This document shows positions 1-5,417 of a DNA stretch of 6,256 nucleotides, in pieces. How positions within the stretch are numbered: position 1 is the first letter of the stretch; each line of letters begins with the position of its first letter. The notes under the pieces were generated by a model. That model saw nothing but the letters and a program-made list of their open reading frames with translations. It did no database searches and was not told the DNA's origin. The DNA comes from Bacteroidota bacterium (GTDB lineage: Bacteria; Bacteroidota; Ignavibacteria; Ignavibacteriales; Melioribacteraceae). The DNA is taken from NCBI GenBank assembly GCA_021812745.1, contig JAKAMS010000155.1, forward strand, positions 1 through 6,256, given 5' to 3'. The position numbers were made by a program, and so were the translations under genes.

Positions 1-233
1 CTATCCAGTAATTTTTCTGCTTCTTCATATTCTTTTTTTGAAACCAATATTTTTTCAGCGCCGTAGCCATCAAATTTTTTCGCATACTTGAGCGCGGCAT
101 CCATACCGTTTCGTTTAACATCTTCGACAATAGGTTTAACTGTCTTTAAGATATTTTCGGTTTCAATTGCGCGGCGAGTGAGCAGACTGCCTAGCTTAAT
201 CTCAGAGATATTTTTTGTTGAATAGATTTTCAT
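1..233 (-). CDS. hisD: Histidinol dehydrogenase, N-terminal part (cut by the window edge)
   Basis: Seen: an open frame from the ATG at 233 to the left edge gives 77 residues beginning MKIYSTKNISEIK. It includes the stretch IVEDVKRNGMDAALKYAKKFDG, here split as VEDVKRNGMDAAL and KYAKKFDG, which matches the conserved N-terminal pattern of HisD (helix, 'dV...G..AL..y..kfDg'). The NAD- and zinc-binding parts lie outside the window. Known: HisD is a cytoplasmic zinc enzyme that oxidises L-histidinol to L-histidine in two NAD-dependent steps, the last reactions of the pathway. Context: the start overlaps the hisG stop as ATGA, so the two are very probably translationally coupled; only a weak GAG-type ribosome site lies upstream. 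It should share the hisL attenuator. Identity rests on the short N-terminus plus its position directly after hisG. Confidence 0.9.
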   Translation of the reverse strand, partial: MKIYSTKNISEIKLGSLLTRRAIETENILKTVKPIVEDVKRNGMDAALKYAKKFDGYGAEKILVSKKEYEEAEKLLD

Positions 234-1096
234 AATATCATATTCTCGATAGGTATTAAAAGTAATCCGGATGCACCTGCAAGATGTAATTTCTCTTGGA
301 TTTCCCAAAACATTTCCGATGGAATAACTGCATGTACTGCCAGCATTGATTCGTCAGCCAGAGGAAGTATTGTCGGACTTTTTAATGCCGGAAGAATTTC
401 GCGAATCTCTTGTAATGCCGATTTCGGTATGTTCATCATCAAGTACTTAGAATTTTTTGCATTCAAGGCAGATTCAATACGGAGAATTAAGTTTTTTAAC
501 TTCAGATATTTTTCCGGATCGTTTGCAATATTTTTACTGCCTATCAGAACAGCCTCAGAATCGAAAACAGTTATAAATTTTTTGAGCTTATTCAATTTTA
601 GCGTATTACCAGTGGAAACGATATCACAAATATAATCTGCAATTCCTAAAGACGGTGCAATTTCGACCGAACCGCTGATCTGGATTATCTTAGCATCTAT
701 TTTATTATTCCGGAAAAAATTGGAAAGAATTTTTGGATAAGATGTTGCAACACGTTTTCCGTTGATCTGATCAAGCTCTGGTATGTTTCTATCCTCTGGT
801 CCTGCCAGCATTAATCTGCATTTACCGTAGGAAAGTCTTTTGATGATTTCGACATCGGCTTCTTTCTCTAACACAACATCTTCTCCCACAATTCCTATAT
901 CAGCAACGCCGTCCTGGACATATTCTGGAATATCGTCATCGCGAAGAAAAAGTAGATCCAATTCAAAATTACGTGCAGACACTATAAGACGATTAGAATA
1001 ATTTTCTATATCCAAACCGCACGTGCGTAAAAGCTGTAACGACTTCTCGGTAAGCCGACCGTTTTTTTGAATAGCAAGTTTCAAATTTCCGTTCAT
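230..1096 (-). CDS. hisG: ATP phosphoribosyltransferase, long form (HisG_L)
   Basis: Catalyses the first step of histidine synthesis, ATP plus PRPP giving phosphoribosyl-ATP, in the cytoplasm. The 288-residue product has the two-lobed catalytic part first: LAIQKNGRL (7-15), DDDIPEYVQDGVADIGIVG (53-71), GKRVATSYP (113-121). The family signature follows, with the PRPP-binding region SGSVEIAPSLGIAD (141-154) and STGNTL (161-166). Residues from about 213 to 288 form the C-terminal ACT-like regulatory domain (SPTILPL, AVHAVIP, GASGLLLIPIE), which in this family mediates histidine feedback inhibition and makes HisZ unnecessary. I chose the ATG at 1096 because AAAGGAGA lies 5-6 bases upstream and the protein then begins like other HisG proteins. 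The frame stays open to an ATG at 1141, but that start would make the attenuator hairpin coding. The stop overlaps hisD by ATGA. Confidence 0.97.
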   Translation of the reverse strand: MNGNLKLAIQKNGRLTEKSLQLLRTCGLDIENYSNRLIVSARNFELDLLFLRDDDIPEYVQDGVADIGIVGEDVVLEKEADVEIIKRLSYGKCRLMLAGPEDRNIPELDQINGKRVATSYPKILSNFFRNNKIDAKIIQISGSVEIAPSLGIADYICDIVSTGNTLKLNKLKKFITVFDSEAVLIGSKNIANDPEKYLKLKNLILRIESALNAKNSKYLMMNIPKSALQEIREILPALKSPTILPLADESMLAVHAVIPSEMFWEIQEKLHLAGASGLLLIPIENMIL

Positions 1097-1100
1097 GATT

Positions 1101-1108
1101 TCTCCTTT
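1101..1108 (-). promoter_or_regulatory. Ribosome binding site of hisG (decides the start)
   Basis: The minus strand reads AAAGGAGA followed by AATC... and the ATG at 1096, an excellent Shine-Dalgarno sequence at normal spacing. It lies immediately after the U-tract of the attenuator terminator, so it is present only on transcripts that read through the terminator. It is much stronger than the sites before hisL, hisD or the phosphoesterase gene. It rules out the upstream ATG at 1141 as the normal start. Confidence 0.85.
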
Positions 1109-1137
1109 AAAATAAAAAACCCCGTTGCAAGCGGGGT
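1109..1137 (-). terminator. Intrinsic terminator acting as the his attenuator
   Basis: On the minus strand, ACCCCG (1137-1132), a 7-base loop CTTGCAA, and CGGGGT (1124-1119) form a 6-bp GC-rich hairpin. TTTTTTATTTT (down to 1109) follows directly. This is a textbook Rho-independent terminator, but it sits upstream of hisG and 28 bases downstream of the His-rich leader gene, not at an operon end. The position implies conditional termination: transcription stops when the leader is translated to its end and continues when ribosomes stall at the His codons. The last step is inferred from the known E. coli/Salmonella his attenuator. Confidence 0.9.
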
Positions 1138-1182
1138 ACATTTCAAATTAATTTATAATAATTTTTTAAAATACTCCGGCTT
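1129..1182 (-). promoter_or_regulatory. Candidate antiterminator pairing of the his attenuator
   Basis: In the RNA, AAGCCGG (1182-1176, the end of the hisL reading frame) can pair with CCGCUU (1134-1129) with one bulged C, giving six pairs. The second segment contains part of the left arm of the terminator, so the two structures exclude each other. AAGCCGG starts 16 bases after the last His codon. It would be free when a ribosome stalls on His codons and covered when the ribosome reaches the stop codon. The pairing was found by eye and is short; no folding energy was computed. Confidence 0.5.
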
Positions 1183-1231
1183 CCGTTATCAGGATTGAAT
1201 GGTGGTGACGATGATGAAAAACTAAAGACAT
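1166..1231 (-). CDS. hisL: his operon leader peptide (attenuation)
   Basis: A 21-codon frame from the ATG at 1231 to the TAA at 1166-1168. The peptide begins MSLVFHHRHHHS and ends ILITEAGVF. Codons 6, 7, 9, 10 and 11 are histidine (CAT CAT, then CAC CAC CAT), interrupted by one Arg codon. A cluster of five His codons in six, upstream of a terminator and then hisG, is diagnostic of a his leader gene, whose translation measures charged tRNA-His. The peptide itself probably has no other function. Spacing fits: the stop codon is 28 bases before the terminator stem, and the last third of the frame encodes the proposed antiterminator strand. Only a weak A/G-rich ribosome site (AGAAGAAAAGAAAT) precedes the ATG. 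It is far too short for routine gene callers and has probably been left unannotated. Overall resemblance to the proteobacterial hisL is functional; apart from the His run I see no shared sequence. Confidence 0.88.
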   Translation of the reverse strand: MSLVFHHRHHHSILITEAGVF

Positions 1232-1261
1232 ATTTCTTTTCTTCTATTTATTTCTGTTGTA

Positions 1262-1289
1262 AATATATTCTATTAACTAGGATTGTCAA
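1262..1289 (-). promoter_or_regulatory. Promoter of the hisL-hisG-hisD operon
   Basis: On the minus strand, a perfect TTGACA (-35, 1289-1284), 16 bases of spacer and TATATT (-10, 1267-1262). Transcription would begin near 1255, leaving about 24 bases before the hisL ATG. The same bases also read TTTG, 19 bases, TATATTTA, which approximates the Bacteroidota housekeeping pattern (TTTG / TAnnTTTG), so both types of sigma recognition fit. No operator-like inverted repeat is evident beside it, which agrees with control by attenuation. Confidence 0.7.
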
Positions 1290-1337
1290 ATTAATTTTTC
1301 TTAATAAACGATTAATGAATAAGATTAGTTCATCTTT

Positions 1338-1366
1338 TTGATTTGATTCATATATTGAACTACGAT
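1338..1366 (+). promoter_or_regulatory. Possible promoter of the phosphoesterase gene
   Basis: TTGATT (1338-1343), 17 bases of spacer and TACGAT (1361-1366) on the plus strand. This would start transcription near 1373, about ten bases before the ATG at 1384, giving a very short untranslated leader. That agrees with the lack of a clear Shine-Dalgarno sequence there. The region is very AT-rich, so chance matches are likely. It lies back to back with the his promoter in the 152-base divergent gap (1232-1383), in which I see no other feature. Confidence 0.35.
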
Positions 1367-1383
1367 TTTTAGTTGGGTATAAA

Positions 1384-2223
1384 ATGAATAATTGTTTTTT
1401 CGTTTCAGATCTTCATGGCAACCCGGAGCGTTACGAAAAATTGTTCAATATCATTTTGAACGAAAGACCAATTGCTGTTTTACTGGGAGGCGATCTTCTT
1501 CCGCACAGTAATATTCATCCAGATTTTATTGATGATTATTTAACAAATAACTTGTTATCTCTAAAAGAAAAATTAAATAAGCTTTATCCAAGAATTTTTT
1601 TTATACTTGGTAATGACGATGCTCGCTCGGATGAACCATCAATAATAAATGCAGTGCAAAAAAATTTATTTGAATATATACATATGCGGTCTGCTGAATT
1701 TTTCGGGAGAAAAATATTTGGATATTCTTTCACGCCACCTTCCCCCTTTCTCTTAAAAGATTGGGAAAAGTATGATCTATCACGGTTTACTGAATTCGGC
1801 TCTATTTCTCCCGAGGAAGGAAAACGTTCTGTTGAAATTCCGCTTGAAGAGATAAAATATTCTACAATTAAAGAAGATCTGGAATTATTAACCGGTTCGG
1901 AAAATCTTTCCGAAGATATAATTCTTTTTCACGGACCTCCTTATAAAACCAATTTAGACAGGGCTGCGCTTGATGGTAAAATGATTGATCATGTGCAAGT
2001 TGATCTTCATGTTGGGAGTATTGCTATACGTAGATTCATCGAAAAGAGAGAACCAAAAATAACCCTACACGGACACATACATGAATCCGCAAGAATAACG
2101 GGAAGTTGGAAAGATAAAATAGGAAAGACATTTTGTTTCAGCGCCGCACACGATGGTAAAGAGTTAGCCGTCGTTAAATTCGATCCGCTTAAACCGGAAA
2201 ATGCAGAACGGATTTTATACTAG
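1384..2223 (+). CDS. Calcineurin-like metallophosphoesterase, Icc-related
   Basis: A 279-residue cytoplasmic protein without signal peptide or membrane segment. The five metal-binding blocks of the calcineurin-like phosphoesterase fold are visible in order: SDLHGN (D9, H11), GGDLLPH (D37), GNDDA (N77, D78), FHGPP (H183) and LHGHIHES (H229, H231, H233). These residues should hold a dinuclear metal centre and hydrolyse a phosphate ester. GNDD replaces the commoner GN[HE]; the motif is also found in Icc-related phosphoesterases and does not suggest inactivation. The substrate cannot be read from the sequence; a cyclic nucleotide, a nucleotide diester or another phosphoester are all possible. Start: the first ATG of the frame, eight residues before the first motif; no good Shine-Dalgarno sequence (only GGGTAT). 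The gene stands alone on its strand, diverges from the his operon, and its stop overlaps that of the convergent gene within CTAG. Confidence 0.88.
   Translation: MNNCFFVSDLHGNPERYEKLFNIILNERPIAVLLGGDLLPHSNIHPDFIDDYLTNNLLSLKEKLNKLYPRIFFILGNDDARSDEPSIINAVQKNLFEYIHMRSAEFFGRKIFGYSFTPPSPFLLKDWEKYDLSRFTEFGSISPEEGKRSVEIPLEEIKYSTIKEDLELLTGSENLSEDIILFHGPPYKTNLDRAALDGKMIDHVQVDLHVGSIAIRRFIEKREPKITLHGHIHESARITGSWKDKIGKTFCFSAAHDGKELAVVKFDPLKPENAERILY
2220..2223. other. Shared palindromic stop CTAG of two convergent genes
   Basis: The plus-strand gene ends TAC TAG (stop 2221-2223) and the minus-strand gene ends AAC TAG (stop 2222-2220). Both stop codons come from the same palindrome CTAG, a 4-base tail-to-tail overlap. 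No hairpin with a U-tract lies between the genes, so each transcript must end inside the other gene, or termination depends on Rho. Confidence 0.9.
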
Positions 2224-5200
2224 TTATTTTTTTGTTTCATTTTTAACGGACGCGCAGCATCTGTAATTGCATTTATTTTAGAAGCATAACTCGTCCTGGC
2301 TTTTATGTCATCATCAGTAACATAATGAACATCTAACAGTCCTTGAGATTTATATCCAGAGCGCAAATAATTCATTTCGCTTAATGCTAAACTCCATCCT
2401 TCAAGCCAAAGATTAAGTTCTTGAATATCGCATTTCTCCTCGTCAATATGGACAATCAGGTCAATATCGCTGCCCGGACCTGAAGCAGCATTTTTTGTGC
2501 TTCCGAAAATATAAAGACCTTTAATTCCAAAACGATCGCTGTCAACTTCAGAAGCAAGTTTTTCAGCCATCTTCATTCTCCACCGCCAATGATCGCTGGG
2601 ATGATAATCAAGAGTGTCCCTGTATTCTTGTTCAATTATAATTTCGCCCGTAGGATCTGTGAAAATGCCAACCGCTTGTTCTTGTTCGGCATTCATTAAC
2701 ACTTTTAGAATTAATCCGCCGGAAGAATATGGAACGTCTATAACTTTTATGACATCCGAGAGATGACTGAATTCGGGAATTATATCTGGGAAAATATTTT
2801 TTGATTCGTTAAAAAATTTCTCATTGAAAATAATTCCTGCGTCATCCGGATAAAGAGGAAGATAGCGTATGTTGGCTTCAACAAGATCCTGGAAGAAGTG
2901 AGTGCCGAATGAAAGATCGGGAACATAATTCCCTTTTTTGCGTGCTACTTCAATTATCATTGCAGTATTGTTGATATCGGAGTAAGTTACGTTTACTCCA
3001 AGTTTGATATCACCGCGGCTTCCCCATCTGCCTGGTCCAATCAAAATAAATTTTCTCTTAGGAAGTGTTTTGTTCAATCTACTTACAGCACGACCAACTT
3101 GCAATAACTTTTCTACGTCTGTTATATCGGAATACTTTTGCGGATCAACGTAAACAATATGTGTAACATCGGGCATTCTACCATTAGAGACAAAACGCTG
3201 CGCAGTGAAGATAATTCTTTCCAGAGGAACATCTTTTGGAATTGTATCTGAGTTGGAATCTCCGGCAAAACTTTGCGGACGGCATTGAAGCATATAAAAA
3301 TCTTTGCCGTCAGAAGCGAACTCGATATCAACCGGAGATTTAATTTTTTGCTGAAGAGTTTTAAGAATTGCATCAACTCTTTTTAAGAAATTCGTTTGTG
3401 TAATTAATCCGTTAAATGTTACAAAAAATTCTTTAAATGGATCACCGGCATCCCATTCATTCGGCTGACGAACCATTGTTCCATCCATAACAGAAAAGAC
3501 TTGGGTAAACTGCGGATACTCGGCACCAAATTCTTTGAGAAGATCAGTAATTAGTATTGATTCAAACTCATTCGTATTCAAGTTTATCAAATCAACTTTT
3601 TTTGGTGAATAGCGCAGTATTTCCTCGGGTGAAACATTCACTTTTAAATTTGGCTGACCGGGAGAAACCAAAACCGGATAATCATCGCTTAAACGGTCAA
3701 CAGCCCGCGTTCCAAGTCCCGGAACAAGCCGCAGTAAACCGTCTTCCCGTTTTATTCGCGGCGACCACCTGAATTCATTGTTGCTGAAAGCAACACCGGC
3801 AAATGCCGGTAAAAAATAATTCCCGATTTTTGTACCAACAACTTCTTGAATCATAACGCCCATCTCTTCATTGAAATCGAGCAGACCTCGTTCTGCGCGG
3901 TATTCAATAGGATCGGGACTAAAAGTAGAAGCGTACACTTCAGAAATTGCATCCATCAACGCAACTAATCTCTCTTGTTTTGTTCCTTGATTTGCAAGAA
4001 ACAAACTTTTGTATTTGCCCGAGAAGGTAGCCCCAATTTGATCTTCGAGCAAGCTTGAACTACGAACAACTAGAGGTCGTTCTCCAAGATCGTCAAGTGC
4101 AACCGATAATCCTTTAAGAATGTCGGATGGGAATTCAGAATTTTTAAATAACTGTACGATATGCGGATACTCGATACGTACTTCATCAATCTCTTTATAT
4201 TTCTGTTCAAGCACTTCTTCTAGACTATTATGACGCATGAAATAGAGAATGCTGTCTGAAGTTAAGTACCATGTTTTCGGCGTTTTAATATTCTGGAGCA
4301 ATTCATTTTGTTCTGCTTCTTTATTTAGAATGTGAACCGCTAAAAATAATCCTGCGCTCTTACCGCCAAGTTTACCATGGCTGCCAGAAGGAAAAATCAT
4401 CTTATCAATTAACGCATAGAAATCGCTTAGCATAACATATTCTTTAGCTACACTTATATAATCTAGATGATCTGTAAAAAATCTTCTTAATAAGGAAACG
4501 CGTAAGCCCTTAACAGTCGAAGGAGGAAGTTCAAATTTTTCTGGAGTTAGGTGAACAAATTTGCGAATCGCATCAGCTATTTCGGAAAGAGATGTATCCT
4601 GATTATCAACAACTTTGATAAGAGAACTGGATTTATCTTCCTGAATCCATTTTTGAATTCTGCCAAGTATGATTTCGTCCGATAAATTTTCATCCGCAAG
4701 TTTTAGAATTGTATCAACATACTGATCATAATTAACAATCTTAGTAAACTTCATCGGTTTATTATCATCGTAAACTGATTCATCTTCTTTTCCGCCGCGT
4801 CTAGTAACATTTGCGTGTTTCATCAACATTTCAGCTTCTTCAATTCCTTTCCAGCAAAGAAGGTGAAGAGTTTTGCGTAAAAGACTCATGAATAAACCGG
4901 GGTCGGTTTTGCGAATCATATCAAGAACTATCCGCCACTCACCTTTTGTACGCCCATCAACTTGTTCGCGGACATTTCTTAGTTCATTAAAAACATTTTT
5001 TAATTTATGATGAAGTATAAAATGACCGAGCCGGTCGGCAATAGTATTAAGTAATTTTTTTTCTTCTTTCAAAAATGGTCCGTGACCGTTGTTTGCCTGC
5101 GGAAACTCCGACAAATAATAAACAGCTATATGCCCGACCAATTTGTCCTGAACAACTATATCTGATTGAATGAACCATTTCGTTTCTTCAAAATCGCTTG

Positions 5201-5417
5201 TCTGATAAACTATATCACCGTAAACCAATTTAGCTTTGCATTCTTTGGGATACTGCCAAGCCGGAGGAATTGAATTAATAACTGTGTGAAAAGCCTGACG
5301 AAGAGAGATCTCCGAACGGTTAAGGCTATCTTCTATTGTATAAAGACAATTTAATTCTTTAGCGCGTTCTTGAAGTTCAAAGACTAAATTATCAATCGGT
5401 TTATGCTCATTAATCAT
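2220..5417 (-). CDS. GAF-like / PPDK-type ATP-binding / nucleotidyltransferase fusion protein
   Basis: 1065 residues, cytoplasmic, no membrane segment. In order: a GAF-like sensor region (about 10-140, starting ELQERAKELNCLYTIED); a helical region with TDPGLFMSLLRKTL and HLLCWKGIEEAE (171-196); a PPDK/PEP-synthase ATP-binding domain (about 345-717); an unnamed domain (about 735-915) with GPGRWGS (794-800) and FGTHFF (837-842); and a polymerase-beta-type nucleotidyltransferase (about 945-1065). The ATP site looks intact: GGKSAG (K353), VVRSSSLLED (R452, E458), then D697, E699, Q711 and R713, spaced like D321, E323, Q335 and R337 of PPDK. The nucleotidyltransferase has FGS (971-973), GSDIDL (D984, D986) and a likely third carboxylate D1029. 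The swivelling phosphohistidine domain and the PEP/pyruvate barrel are missing, so normal PEP synthesis is unlikely. The start is coupled to the upstream gene by ATGA; GGAG lies ten bases before it. Domain calls are solid; the reaction is unknown. Confidence 0.85.
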   Translation of the reverse strand: MINEHKPIDNLVFELQERAKELNCLYTIEDSLNRSEISLRQAFHTVINSIPPAWQYPKECKAKLVYGDIVYQTSDFEETKWFIQSDIVVQDKLVGHIAVYYLSEFPQANNGHGPFLKEEKKLLNTIADRLGHFILHHKLKNVFNELRNVREQVDGRTKGEWRIVLDMIRKTDPGLFMSLLRKTLHLLCWKGIEEAEMLMKHANVTRRGGKEDESVYDDNKPMKFTKIVNYDQYVDTILKLADENLSDEIILGRIQKWIQEDKSSSLIKVVDNQDTSLSEIADAIRKFVHLTPEKFELPPSTVKGLRVSLLRRFFTDHLDYISVAKEYVMLSDFYALIDKMIFPSGSHGKLGGKSAGLFLAVHILNKEAEQNELLQNIKTPKTWYLTSDSILYFMRHNSLEEVLEQKYKEIDEVRIEYPHIVQLFKNSEFPSDILKGLSVALDDLGERPLVVRSSSLLEDQIGATFSGKYKSLFLANQGTKQERLVALMDAISEVYASTFSPDPIEYRAERGLLDFNEEMGVMIQEVVGTKIGNYFLPAFAGVAFSNNEFRWSPRIKREDGLLRLVPGLGTRAVDRLSDDYPVLVSPGQPNLKVNVSPEEILRYSPKKVDLINLNTNEFESILITDLLKEFGAEYPQFTQVFSVMDGTMVRQPNEWDAGDPFKEFFVTFNGLITQTNFLKRVDAILKTLQQKIKSPVDIEFASDGKDFYMLQCRPQSFAGDSNSDTIPKDVPLERIIFTAQRFVSNGRMPDVTHIVYVDPQKYSDITDVEKLLQVGRAVSRLNKTLPKRKFILIGPGRWGSRGDIKLGVNVTYSDINNTAMIIEVARKKGNYVPDLSFGTHFFQDLVEANIRYLPLYPDDAGIIFNEKFFNESKNIFPDIIPEFSHLSDVIKVIDVPYSSGGLILKVLMNAEQEQAVGIFTDPTGEIIIEQEYRDTLDYHPSDHWRWRMKMAEKLASEVDSDRFGIKGLYIFGSTKNAASGPGSDIDLIVHIDEEKCDIQELNLWLEGWSLALSEMNYLRSGYKSQGLLDVHYVTDDDIKARTSYASKINAITDAARPLKMKQKNN

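Noticed and set aside
429..635. Plus-strand open frame opposite hisG
   Set aside because: It is the complement of well-conserved hisG codons, its product is low-complexity Phe/Ser-rich, and no ribosome site precedes it.
1097..1141. Extended hisG N-terminus starting at the ATG at 1141
   Set aside because: It covers the terminator hairpin and the ribosome site, has no ribosome site of its own, and its residues do not resemble HisG.
1143..1297. 12-base direct repeat AAATTAATTTGA (minus strand) at 1143-1154 and 1286-1297
   Set aside because: One copy overlaps the his promoter -35 element and the other lies before the terminator, but the repeat is almost pure A/T in a very AT-rich region and is probably chance.
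2223..2585. Nucleotidyltransferase end as an MNT-type antitoxin or defence module
   Set aside because: It is fused in frame to the ATP-binding protein and no HEPN or toxin-like partner is next to it.
3122..3376. Minus-strand frame of 84 residues inside the fusion gene
   Set aside because: It lies in another frame of a strongly supported coding region and has no recognisable motif.
3557..3772. Plus-strand frame opposite the ATP-binding domain of the fusion gene
   Set aside because: Shadow of conserved coding sequence; no family resemblance.
2220..5417. Annotation of the large protein as phosphoenolpyruvate synthase or pyruvate phosphate dikinase
   Set aside because: Only the ATP-binding part is present; no phosphohistidine motif and no PEP/pyruvate barrel.
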